The position numbers and the translations under genes are program-made. The notes below the pieces were generated by a model, which saw only the letters and a program-made list of their open reading frames with translations, made no database searches and was not told where the DNA came from. A stretch of 64,000 nt of DNA from the NCBI GenBank assembly GCA_018287875.1, contig JAGVVL010000018.1, forward strand, positions 496,001-560,000, written 5' to 3'. The stretch comes from Nigrospora sphaerica. Taxonomy: Eukaryota; Ascomycota; Sordariomycetes; Amphisphaeriales; Apiosporaceae. Shown in pieces: positions 1 through 11,300 of the stretch; the stretch's first letter is position 1; each line of letters begins with the position of its first letter.

Positions 1-3000
1 CCAAAGACCTCGGCCTTCCAGTCAGTCAACATCACGAGCGGAAGCAACCCGCTATCACAGCTAGTTGATGCGACCATGAGCCTCTGGAAGTCCGGCCTGC
101 GTGTTTCTTTCTGGCCTCACTCTCGAATGCAGACATGCGAGTACTCGCCAATAATCCTTCCACCATACCAATTCGATAAACAACGCCATTGGCTAGAATT
201 CAAAGCGCCGCAGCAGGTGCTTCAAAGCCCTACAGCGGTGCCCGGGGGCGAGAAGGCAGAGATACCCCCCACTGGTCCGCTCACACTTCTGGGCCACGAA
301 AGCAACGGCGATGGCCATTATCGGTTCCGCATCAACATGGAGGTTAGGGAGCTCGCGGATGCTATTTCGGGCAACTTCATCGGCCGCACCACGGAGACTT
401 GTCCGCCCATGTTCCAGATTGACCTGGCCATACGGGCGGTGATGGCCACAGACGCGGTCATCTCCCAAACGAATGTCAACCGCCCTCAGGTCCTCGACGT
501 GGCCAATCCCTTTCCGATCAATCCAGCAATTCAGCGTTCCGTCTACCTTGACTTGAAGCGCACGGTTGGTTACGGCTGGGAATTCCAATTCACCAGCAAG
601 CTCGAAGACTCCAGTGTGGTTATCAATATGACTGGCTTTCTGTACTTCCCCAATCTCAAAGACACGCGCTCAGAAATCGAGTTCGCAAGATTGGAGCGGC
701 TAGTGACCCATGACCGCTGCCTCAGAGCTCTCTCAATCAGCGAGGATACAGAGGATTTCATCCAAGGCAAAAGTATCTACATGATCAGCTCTGACAGTAT
801 CAAGTACAATCACAGCCTCGAGAGGCTCCAGAGGTTGGTTGGTCGAGCTAACGAGTCGGCTGGGACTGCGATACGCTTCGCATCAGATGATGTCTCCAGC
901 AATTCCAGCATGGGAGATGTTTTCGTCCAGACGGGCGGCATCTGGGTGAACTCCCTCTCACGACAGCGTCATGTCGCTAGAGGTTCGGTTTACGTCGTCA
1001 GGAGCGTTGAGCAATGGATCCGTTCCCCACGTATTTTGTGTCAAAACACCAAGGGGACTGACGGAAACGATCGCCACAGCGAATGGCATATTATGGTGCA
1101 GCACCAGTACCACGCACTGGATCGCTCCTTTGTGACAGACATGTTCATCTTTGACGCAGTGTCTGGATCACTCGAAGAGGTCATTCTCGGCATTCGATAC
1201 GCGCCTATCCACATGTAAGTTATCTCAGTGAAACCCAGTCTCTTCAAGCTACTCAGAAGCTAACAAATATTGCAGTGATGAGCTCAGTGGGGAGTTAGCT
1301 GTATCTGACGTTCATGGAAATCCTTCAAAGTTATCACGAGCTTCCGAAGTGCGGATTTCGCCAGTGATTACATAACCGCCAGTGCCGCAAAAAGCCAATG
1401 CGGTAACCACAAGGTCAAAGGCTGTGTCTCCTGGTGCGTCAACACAGCCCAAGGCCGGCGTCGAAAATGCTTACACGAAGGCCGACATATGGGCCAAGCT
1501 CCGTCTTGTTCTCGCGGATATCTCCGGTCTCGAACCCGAAGAGATCAATGAGACCGACTCTCTGGCAGATATCGGCATTAACTCACTCATGGGAATGGAG
1601 ATGGCACGGGAAGTCGAGACTACATTTGCCTGCACATTCGAACAGTCAGAGCTGGTCGGCCTCACCGACATACCCGGAATTCTTGATTTTCTTCAGATGA
1701 CGCTTGGCCACCGGGAGGGTTTGAGCACTTCATACCCGTCTAACGAAACTCCCTCTGAAGAGAGCTTGTCGGACAACGAGCGTGCCGTATTGTCAGCCCC
1801 AGATGCCGCTTTGGATAAAGCGGTATTGCTTGACACGAAGGAAAGCCCCATGGAACTTCTGCCAGCTGCGGTCCTTGATTCCTTCCGGGAGTCTAGCTTA
1901 CACACTGACCACTTTCTTGAGACTCGCGGATGCGCTGGCTATCTCAGCGGGGTCTCCCAGAAGCAGACCCGGCTTTGCCTCGTGCTCATCAGTGCGGCAT
2001 TCAAGGAGCTAGGTTGCGACCTCGAGGGCGCCCAGGTTGGCTCTGTCTTGCAGCCCGTGCCTTTCGTGGCAAGACACAAGCGATTCCGTGATTACCTGTA
2101 TAAGATGCTGGAAGAGACGAGGATCATTGACAGTGAAAATGGGATCATGACACGTACCGCCATTCCGCTTCCGTCGCAGACTGCAGAGGCCATCCTGGAA
2201 GACCTCATGAAGCACCACGCGGACAACGGTTCGTCGCATCAGCTCACATACAACGTCGGCTCCCGCATGGCCGACGTTCTTTCCGGCAAGGCTGGTGGGC
2301 CCCAGCTGATCTTTGGTGACGCTAAGAATCGCGAGCTCGTCGCCAGCTTCTATGGCGAGCTTCCCTTCAACAAGCTCTATTTTGAGCTGATAGCCGACTT
2401 TTTCTCGCGCCTCTCTCAGAAGTTCAGATCTTCCCCGCAACGCCCGGCGACCTTGAAGATACTGGAGATGGGCGCGGGCACTGGGGGCACAACCAAGGTC
2501 ATCGTACCCCTCCTCGCCAAGATCGGCATTCCGGTCGAGTATACATTCACTGATCTCTCGCCTTCACTCGTGGCACAAGCCAAAAAGCGATTCAAGCAGT
2601 ATCCTTTCATGAAGTTTGCCGTGCATGACATCGAGAAGCCGCCGGCTGAGGCTGCGCTTGTGGGCTCTCAGCACATTGTCCTCGCCACTAATGCCGTGCA
2701 CGCGACGCATTCGCTCCGCGTCTCGGCCCAAAACATCCGAGAATTCCTCCGACCCGATGGCTTTCTCATCCTGCTCGAGATGATGGGTTCCCTGCATTGG
2801 GTCGACGTCGTCTGGGGCACTCTGGAGGGCTGGTGGCTCTTTGACGATGGCCGAACCCATGCCATTGTGGACGAGAAGCACTGGAAAAAGGAGCTCCTTG
2901 ACTCAGGCTTCAAACACGTCGAGTGGACTGACGGTAAACAGCCCGAAGTGCATGTGCAGAGAGTGTTGCTCGCAATGGCGGCAGATGTTCCGCAACGGCT

Positions 3001-4280
3001 TAAACACCGGTCTGCGGCCAATCTACCGAGGGGGGGTCGCCATGAAGATGACGAGGAGATGGACCAAGAACACGTCCAGGCTCGAATTGCAGCTGCGGAT
3101 AAATATGTCCAGAATACGATTCGGGGATTCTCGGTTGCTCCGCAAGTTACTTCGGGTACTGGTCGGAGCAGTGGCATCTCATCCGTCTCGGTGCTGGTTA
3201 CTGGTGCCACAGGTAGCCTCGGAAGCCACCTCGTCGCACACCTTGCCAGCCTTCCGACAGTTGATAAAGTCTACTGTCTCAACCGCCACGGCCCAGGCGG
3301 CCTCAAGGCAAGGACGAAGGCTGATCCTCAGAGGCGTCAGGTCCAGGCAATCGAGTCGAAGTCGATCCACCTTGAGCAATCATCGGCCTCCAAGCTCGAG
3401 GCGATCGAAACAGACTCTTTTGAACCTCTTCTTGGCCTTGACAGAGCGACCTATGACCGGCTCGTGGGTAGTGTGACCCATATTATCCACAATGGCTTCC
3501 CCGTCAACGGCCTGCGCTCCCTGAAGCAGAACGAGCCACAGTTCGCCACAATGCGCAACCTCGTCGACTTTGCCGCCCATGCATCCACCGCTCGCGGTCC
3601 CACCGACAAAGTCACCTTCCAGCTGGTGTCGTCGCTCTCGGCCGTCGGCAAGTACCCCTACACGCACGGCGGCCAGAGAAGGGTACCCGAGGAGCCGCTG
3701 GACATCGACAGCGCGCTTCCCAACGGCTACGGAGGCGCCAAGATGGTCTGCGAGCGCATTTTGCGCGAGACCCTGGGCCAGCACCGCGACCGCTTCCGCG
3801 CCATAACGGTGAGGCTGGGCCAGGTATCCGGCTCCACCAAGACGGGCTACTGGAACCACATGGAAATCCTGGGCTTCCTTTTCGAGTCGGCGCACACCTT
3901 GCGCCTCTTCCCCGCCGTTACGGGCCCTCTGTCGTGGGTACCGCTCGAGTCCGCCTCGGCGTCACTGGCGGACCTGCTGCTGCGCGAAAATCGTCCCAGT
4001 CTTGGCCGATGCGCTGGGAGTGCCGGAGAAGCGCATCGTTTCCCTGGAGGAGTGGATCAGGAGGGTACGGGCTTACCCCGGGAAGAATCCGTGGGAAAAC
4101 CCAGCGTATCAGGCGTTATCCTTCTTCGAACACAAGTTCTTACACATGTCGTGCGGGGGGGTGACGCTGGCGACTGAGAAGGGGCTGGAGCACTCGCCTA
4201 CTCTGAGGGGTTTACAGCCGGTGAGCGACAAACAGGTGAGAGGATACATCGATGCTTGGAAGAGGAGCGGATTCCTATAG
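1..4280 (+). CDS. Non-reducing polyketide synthase, 3' part (PT-ACP-CMeT-R), probably disrupted
   Basis: The frame is open at the left edge, so SAT, KS and AT lie outside. Readable in order: the AT-PT linker with LPPYQF (about 150-200), a product-template domain (about 270-1215), an acyl carrier protein with DIGINSLM giving the phosphopantetheine serine (about 1480-1700), a C-methyltransferase with EMGAGTGGTT (about 2440-2960) and a thioester reductase with TGATGSLGSH and YGGAK (about 3180-4280). This order is that of methylating NR-PKSs that release an aromatic aldehyde by reduction. An intron at 1215-1275 (GTAAGT...TGCAG) joins PT to the linker. Three oddities: the PT motif reads GNFI where the family has GHxI; a single in-frame TAA lies at 1373-1375; and near 3985 the reductase frame shifts, with about 15-17 family residues missing, before resuming in another frame to the TAG at 4278-4280. 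The domain call is firm; function of this copy is doubtful. Confidence 0.85.
1215..1275 (+). other. Spliceosomal intron in the PKS gene
   Basis: GTAAGT donor and TTGCAG acceptor with CTAAC at about 1259. Removing these 61 bases fuses the PT frame to the frame that continues into the ACP. Confidence 0.85.
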
Positions 4281-4913
4281 AGAAAAGGATCAGAGGAATC
4301 AGCCAGCCAAAGACATGTCTAGGGATTATGATGCAGTATGTCACACATGATAAGATATATCACAATAGGTGTCCCACTGGAGGGGGCATAACAAGTTCGA
4401 GGCTTGAGTTTTCTTATCAAGCTCGAGCAACTCTTCACGAGTCAGCACCTTCACAAACACAGTTTCACATCAATCAAAGCGAAGAAATATGTATCAGTGA
4501 GAATGGACAGGACCGGAGTGCAGATCACGCATGGCATTACAGCCAGGACGAAGGATTCAGGTTGCTTCGCCAAGTTTCGAAAGCGACGGGTTGGAAGTTG
4601 ATAGCACGCCTTGGTATACGGCTTCTAAGTCCTTGGCTTTCTCAACTCTACCGTTTCTGGAAACTTTAAAGACTCCGCACAGGGTTCAAGCTTCACAGGA
4701 TGATAAGTAGCGGACTGAATACTCCCTTGAAGACGGCTAGCGAACTTTTCGACGCCAATCCGAAGCTACTTAAAACACAAAGACTGTGCTGTGTGAGGTG
4801 AGCGAATAGCTAGACCGCCTAAAGTCCAAAAGCTGCATCCAGGGACCATCTACGGCCCGCATCCAGAAGACTGCACCGCCTGTCTCTTTGCCCGCTTGGC
4901 CGCCGAAATGAAA
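4281..4913. other. PKS 3' flank, no gene seen
   Basis: Short open frames here have no recognisable motif or splice structure. Probably 3' untranslated and intergenic DNA between the PKS and the convergent transcription-factor remnant. Confidence 0.5.
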
Positions 4914-5387
4914 TCAACTTTCTGCCACGTTAGCCGAAGAGACGAATGCATCAAAATCGAACCCCGTATCGCAGAAAAGGTCATCAAAAGCGGATCCAAA
5001 GTTTTCATCGTTGAGAGAGTCCAGTCCCTGTGGCTGTAGGATTCTCGCCGATAATGTTTCAAAAGTGCTGATGCATTCCTGTACATAAGCACTGAGGTGA
5101 TGGTGGCTACGTAACGCAGATATGACGCTGCACCATGATTGCGCCACCGACTCTGAATAGAGTTCTGGAACGAACATGGCAGCCAGAAATGTCGTGCCTG
5201 CAATATGTAGGTAATATACCCGGTACCACCACGGGAGCATCAGCCTCGAGGACATCCGCGCTTCGTGCCCCAGGCCAATGGAATCACTGATGCTGCGAGC
5301 GGCAATAGGGAATTTTGTGGCAGTAGTGCTTCTACCACTTTTCCTGTAGCGATTCTGCCATAGGGCGGTCGAACCCAACCTATCCAT
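4914..5387 (-). pseudogene. C-terminal remnant of a fungal Zn-cluster transcription factor
   Basis: The frame contains LMLPWWYRVYYLHIAG, then SWCSVISALRSHHHLSAY and CISTFETLSARIL. This run matches the C-terminal end of the fungal-specific transcription-factor domain of Zn2Cys6 regulators as I know the family. No Zn2Cys6 cluster or middle-homology region is readable upstream on the minus strand, where the DNA becomes low-complexity near 5400-5530. About 110 family-like residues remain of a protein normally 600-800 residues long. Its place beside the PKS suggests a former pathway-specific activator, convergent with the PKS. Possible undetected introns are the main reservation. Confidence 0.6.
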
Positions 5388-6473
5388 GCGGATCCGTACA
5401 TGTCATTTACTCAATTTCACTGTCTTTTTCCACCATTGCCGTCACCATCGTTTGCCGCCCATCGCCAGCGCTATCGCCATCGCCATCACCCACGCCTCGC
5501 CTCCGTCCTCGTCCTCGCCATCACCGTCACCTCGCTGCCGTCTAAGCCTCACTGTCGCACTGCTACCACTGCTTTCGCTTCATGCTTCCATACATGCACT
5601 GGCGAACCCAAGACAGGATCAACTCAATTCACCCCGTCGACGATCCAGCGCCTGCCAATTTGCGAGTTGCCGTGAACCTATATTCAAGCCATACTTAAAA
5701 TTGATGCCGCCGAGGCACCACGTTTATATTTTACATGTCCCAGGCCACGAAGGTGACCTTCAATTTACTCGCACGTGAGCGTAAAACTTTCCACTCACAG
5801 ATATCAGGTGAAAGGCAATGGTCAGCTCATCAAGCTACTTAACCAGCCAAAGGTCGGATTTCGTAGAAATCTCAAGTGCCAGGTAACACCAATACAACAT
5901 CGCGACCATTGTCTCATGCTAGGAGGTAGAACTCGAAGCGATTATTGCCACTAGGTCAAGATCTAGGAAGGCTAGAAATAATGCTTTTTCTACTGGCGGT
6001 CGGAGCATTTGAACCTTGAACTTCGCCCAGTCCCTATAACCTCGCTAACATCCACTACGCGTTTGAAAGTTATGTGGTCGCCAAGTCGGCATCTTAATGT
6101 GCGGCCGTGTCCGCGCGTGCCTGTGCACTACCGGACGGCTGGTGAAGGGGACCGCGCTTCCATTCCTTCCTTCATCACTCAATGGTATTCTGTCTGTTAA
6201 TCAGATCTTTTTTCCACTTTAAATCATGCAATACGGTGAGGGACGTCGGTAAGAAGAGCCAATAAAGAACCATAATGGTATGCGCTTTAACACCAGCCCC
6301 TCGCTGGGTCAGTAATCGAAACTCAATCACGGTACCCTCTACTCAAAGCTGATGGCCTCAGCGGGAACTCCACTAGAAGATCCTATATGAATTGTACAAC
6401 GCCACCAAAGATGAAGGACTTGCCTCAGACCAAATCATCCCATCATTTAACAACCTCTATTCTCACGGACGCC
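5388..6473. other. Intergenic, with a CCATCG/CCATCA-rich low-complexity patch
   Basis: About 5430-5530 is a degenerate run of CATCGCCATCGCCATCACC-like units. The rest shows no frame I can support. The last few hundred bases should hold the promoter of the next gene. Confidence 0.5.
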
Positions 6474-7189
6474 ATGAAGTCCATCACGCTCTTTACCCTG
6501 GCCCTGGTGCCCTTGTCCATGGCCAACACAACAGAGGGGCCATCCAGCACGTCGACGACTGCGTCGACCAGTTCGTGGACGGCGCGGTGCACCGCTGACG
6601 GCTGCGCCATCGCCGTGACGGGAGTCCCGGGCATTAGCCTGCCGAGCCTCGCCGTCCGCCGGGCCGATTGCTCGAGCTACATGACGAGGACGGTGACGGT
6701 GCCGGCCATGTGCGTCCTTTCCCCGTTCCCGTTGTTCACTTTACCTAGCTGCTAACTAGGCGCCGCCCGAGTAGCACCATCTCCCTCGCGGCCGGCGTGA
6801 CCATCACTCCCGTTCCGGGCCTCGTCCCCGGCTACGCGGCCGTGTGCTTGATCGGCGGCGCGTCGCGGTACGCTAGCGCGTGCTCGTGCGCCGGCATCAC
6901 GTCGGGCACGGTCACGAGGACGGCGACGGCGACTACAGGCTTCACGACTTCAACGACATCGGCGCCTCCTTGCTGCACACCGGGTGGTGGTACGCCGGGT
7001 GGTCCGGGTGGTGGTACGCCGGGTGGTCCGGGTGGTGACTCGCCGGGTGGTGGAGAGGATGGCGGCACGAGTCCGGGTGGCGGCACGAGTCCCGGTGGTG
7101 GTTCTCCCGGCGGTGGTTCTCCCGGTGGTGGTTCTCCCGGTGGTGGTTCTCCCGGTGGTGGGTCGCCGAGCTGTCTCCCATGTGAGTAA
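6474..7189 (+). CDS. Small secreted Gly/Pro/Ser-repeat protein
   Basis: The start at 6474 gives a clear signal peptide (MKSITLFTLALVPLSMA). An intron at 6710-6759 (GTGCGT donor, GCTAACTAG branch and acceptor) joins ...VPAM to RRPSSTISLAAG, giving about 221 residues. The body is Ser/Thr-rich with scattered cysteines (for example CTADGC, SACSCAG, APPCC) and ends in a PGGG(T/S) repeat closed by SCLPCE. No enzyme motif, transmembrane segment or evident GPI signal is seen. It is most likely an extracellular or cell-wall protein, possibly an effector. I do not recognise a named family. Confidence 0.7.
6985..7165 (+). repeat. In-frame GGTGGT-type minisatellite
   Basis: Two blocks: about 6985-7045 with 24-base-like units coding TPGGGTPGGPG, and about 7093-7165 with 15-base units coding PGGGS. 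They lie inside the secreted-protein frame and could change length by slippage without breaking it. Confidence 0.8.
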
Positions 7190-7696
7190 GCGAGGCGCTG
7201 GTGGCTGTAAAGGACCTGCATGCCTATGCTATCATGTTTGGGGGCAGCGGGATCTCGTATAATGGAGACTTGGGCCGGCAAAACCCAGATTAAGATGGAA
7301 AATCCATGTTTGGAGCACGGTCGCCACGAAGTTCTCCCAAGCGGCGCATGCTGCATGTTATAACGCCGAAAGCTCTTTACCGTCGGAACGTATCCAAGAA
7401 CTCGCCGCGAAATTTACTCGCCGGTTTCCGAATGTGTATTAGCACTGTTAGGAGCAGGTAAAGACGGTGAGCCCCGAGTGTCTGCGTTGCTTTCTTGGCT
7501 GTCGATCAGCGGCACGACCCAGGTGTTGTCCAAAAATTCCCGCGGTAGGTACCTCCCCGAGCCGCCCCAGCCGCATGGCCACCGCGAAAGATTTGAAGGG
7601 GCCTACTGAGTACATCTCAGCCCCCTCCTATGTGGCGGTACGTATCCGTCACGCCTAGTAATAGGAGCATGATCTGGTATGTGTAAGGAAGTCTTA
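7190..7696. other. Intergenic before the transposon
   Basis: No supported gene. The stretch runs from the stop of the secreted repeat protein to the TA that precedes the transposon terminal repeat. Confidence 0.5.
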
Positions 7697-7698
7697 TA

Positions 7699-7753
7699 AG
7701 TTCGAGGACCCCCATTTGGGCCCCCCCCACATGTGGGCCCCCCAAAAAAACCA
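7699..7753 (+). repeat. Left terminal inverted repeat of the pogo-type element
   Basis: About 55 bases starting AGTTCGAGG, with two CCCAAATG/CATTTGGG-like blocks and C-runs, ending near CCCCCCAAAAAAACC. Preceded by TA at 7697-7698. Confidence 0.85.
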
Positions 7754-7829
7754 CGCTCAAAACCAACCCTATCAACAGAACTTCACATGCAGCCTCAATT
7801 AATAATAACTCGAATACAAGAACCAGCCT

Positions 7830-8290
7830 CACTTAGGCTTTCGCTATCGCTCTCTTCATCTAGACCACTTTCAGCCTCCCCGACCGCCAATTAAGCTCGG
7901 TGGATGTCTTCGATATTTACGAACTTCGAATTAGGGCTTAAATTTACCTTCCTCCTCTTCCTTAGTCTGATAGTCTCAATCTTAGCTTCGAGAGCTTGAA
8001 TCTGCCTTTAAGTAGTAGCCAATTGGACATTCTTTTTATTAAAGGCCTTTTAAATCTTCCGGAAGAGTAGCCGTTATATAGTTAAATGTTCTGCTAGCTA
8101 GTTCGAAAGCTGTACTTAGTCTTTAAAGTCCGATGTCTTCTTTAGAGTCGACTAAACCACTATAGAAGTATAGGATCTTTTTAGAGGTATTAAGAAGACC
8201 TTGTTCGAGTAAAATTGCTTCGATTTTATTATATCGGGTGTTATTTAGTATATATTTTAAACTAAATTCCGGCTTAAAAGTAGTTTAGCT
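7830..8290 (-). pseudogene. C-terminal part of the pogo-type transposase
   Basis: Minus-strand frame with coiled, charged sequence: FRKI, KAFNKKNVQLATT, QALEAKIETIRLRKRRKV, FVNIEDIHRA, then an acidic tail DEESDSES. This is how Fot1/pogo transposases end. Several in-frame TAA/TAG codons stand at expected glutamines. It is separated from the catalytic half by the LINE insertion. Confidence 0.65.
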
Positions 8291-8296
8291 ATACTT

Positions 8297-8311
8297 ATTA
8301 GCTAAAGACTA
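8297..8311 (+). repeat. Left target-site duplication of LINE copy 1
   Basis: ATTAGCTAAAGACTA, repeated exactly at 14007-14021 on the far side of the LINE. It lies inside the pogo-type element. Confidence 0.9.
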
Positions 8312-11300
8312 CCTTCCTTCCTATTTATTCTTTTCTGGCACCCACTGTTAGTGCCAGCCTGCTATTTACTGCCAAATCCTTAACAATCCTTTAACGGCGC
8401 CTCAACGCCAACCCAGAGGCCAAATGGACTCTGGGACCATCATCGTGATGGCTTCACCTCCTCGTGAGGACATCACCGATAAGGTGATGACGGGAAACGA
8501 TCCTCCCGACCACCTGGCAGAAGCTTCCCCCACTTATACTCACAAGAGGAAGCGAACGGGGCAGAATAAGGCCCCTGCGAACGGTCCACTGCGAAACCGA
8601 AGGAAGGTCGATGACACTCGAGAAGCTTCGACGACGGAAGAAGCCGCGCTGCAGACTGCAAAGGAAGGACACCAATTGGCCACGGACGCACTGGCCCCGA
8701 TCCTAGGCGATATGGATAAGCGACACAATACCCGACGATCGGTACTCACGAAGATCGCCCGCGCTTTAGACAACATCATCGAAGAATACCGCGACGAAGA
8801 TAAGGAAATGGCCGCGGAGATTACGAAAGGTTTCATGGCGTTCCTACTGGCCAAGACTGGGGAAACGATTGGCCCCTACCTGAACGAACACCTCCTATAG
8901 GCGAACAGCCCGACCTAAGCGGAGCCCCTTAGGACCCCCATATGCAGCTAGGCTGACGTCGCCCGAGCTAGACAGAAGCTAACACCCTAAGACGGTTTAA
9001 ATAAGCGAACTAAGGAAACGAATTAACGAGAGGACCTTCGAGTTCTTATAAGGATCCTAGAGGAATATCGAAGCTGGGTATATACCTAATATAACTTCGC
9101 CCTGCGATAAGCTGTATATAACACCCTCGACTTATCTTTAGTGGACGTTCCCGATATCCACTATACGGCGACGGGCGTTGCTGTCTGTCCGAGAAATAAA
9201 GAAACGAGGGAGGTTCTCCTCCGAAATAAAGAAAAACTAGCACGAAGCCTCCGAGCTAGCATAGTCGAGGTCCCAGTTACGTGGGTGAACTACGTAATTC
9301 CCGGCTGCCCGATGCAACTCTTTAACATTTTTGGTAAGATATTCGAGACCGATATACTCTTATAAGACGAAGTTCTTGCTTAAACAGGCATCGAGCCAGT
9401 AAGCGTACGCTAGTTGCGATAGGAACCGATTCCGGGGACGAATAAGAGATCATGCATCGTCTCGTTCTTACAGAAAGTTTGTCCGTTCCGGCTCTTTAGG
9501 GCAAGTGGGCCCGCCCGGCTAATTAAGAAACGGACGCCTCCTAGCCGCCACAACCCAGGATGCCAAGGATACCACCCGAGCTAGGTGTGTATAAGAACCG
9601 AAAGGTGTGAGAACTGTAGCGCCCGGCTCCCGATAGGACATGAACACCCGCAGCCGTGCCAGGAACGCCCACGATGTGCGAACTGCTACAGGCCAGCTCC
9701 AGCAAGCCACGAGAACTGCCTGGCGAAGCCAGTGGTGAAACACGGAAAGCTAGTACGCTTAACGCGAAGCGAGCTTACGAAGATCCGCTAGACAGGTAGC
9801 TTGCTTTATAAGGCAGCCTAACTGTAAGGAATAAGTTAGGGAGGCAACACATTAGAGGAAGCCAGCCCGGGATTAGATACGCTTGATGTCGATAGGAGCA
9901 CTGTTGATGCGGCTATAGAGGACTCAACTTATATGCCTATAGAAGCCCTAAGAAGACAACCTCAGCCCTCTTAAGAGAATAAGACGAAGCGCAGCTAACG
10001 GAACATCCTATGTATCAACTATTATAAATAGGGAAAGCGATCGAACACACTCGACACGCACTAGACTAGGGCGACAAGTCCTATAGGTAGCGTAGGCTAA
10101 CATAGGCAAATCACCGCCAGCACACACGGCCTTACTATAGCAATGCTGGGAGGATCATATAGACGTGATCCTTATATAGGAGCCATCCGTTATAAACGAC
10201 GGCAGGAATAGATTTAACTCGCACCCAGGCTACAGTGCTTACGTTCCGGTTAATAGCTGGGACAGCATCGCTACTCAGCCCCGGGTTATAACCTATGTCC
10301 GAAAAGATAGCAGGCTAAAGACGAGGTAAAAGCGGCTATGGAAGTCTAGAGACCTCCTATAGCTGGAGATCGACCACTTCACCTTGATTAATATTTACAG
10401 ACCCCTATAAGAACCGCTAAGTCAGGCGACAAGACTCCTCTTAAGCCTGCGACCACCAACCTAATACACGGTCGCAGGGGACTTCAACGCATGGTACAGC
10501 GCTTGGGACCCAGACGTGCCCCAAACTCGGAACGGGGGGATTGAGGTCCACGACTGGGCCATCGCTAACGGGCTCAGCTATATTGGCGAGATAGGGACCC
10601 CAATACACGCAGCGGGACGAACCATCGACTTAGCCTTCTCTAATATTCCTTTTGCAGCAGCGGAGGTGGACCCAAGGCTTCGGATAGGAGCAGACCACGA
10701 AATAATCCGAATCTTAATTCCCCGAAGCGACCAGATACTAGGGACACAGTTCCGGTACTCGATACCAGATAATAAACTCGAAGCTTTTGCTAGCCTAGTC
10801 GCGCTCGGTATATAAAGCCTCACGCCACTTCTCCTAATACCGACGGCGAATTAACTGGACTAACGGGTAACGGAGATCCTAGCCCTCTTATGTAGAGCGT
10901 TAGAAACAATCGGGAAGCAGCCAATTAGGAACGGTCACAATGCGCTATAGTGGACCGACGCCTGCCGGGCAGCCCGGGACACGTTCCGATAAGCAAGACG
11001 ACACCACTAAGGGGACTGGAGACACCTAGAAGAACGAAGACACTTCCTCGCGGTAATACGGAGAGAAAAGCGGGAATATTGGCGACAGAAAATCGACTCT
11101 GTCCAGTCCGATCAAGACCTATATAGGGTCGTCCAATGGCATAAACTGCAGCCCGCCTTATAGGCACCTCCTCTAGTTATCGGGGACAAGACAATCGAAG
11201 ACACAGAAGAGAAGGCACACGCCTTACGCAAGGCCCTTCTAGAGCGATTCACGGACGCCGAAGACCTCGAGGACAACCCTCTCAAGATCCCAACGGTACC

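Noticed and set aside
2009..2440. Minus-strand frames over the PKS (also 2668-3210 and 3380-3895)
   Set aside because: They lie opposite clear ACP, methyltransferase and reductase domains and have no motifs of their own.
6832..7356. Long minus-strand proline-rich frame opposite the secreted protein
   Set aside because: It is the antisense of the PGGG repeat; the plus strand has the signal peptide and intron.
8454..8854. Minus-strand frames opposite LINE ORF1, repeated at 41827-42119
   Set aside because: They appear in both copies only because the sense sequence is conserved.
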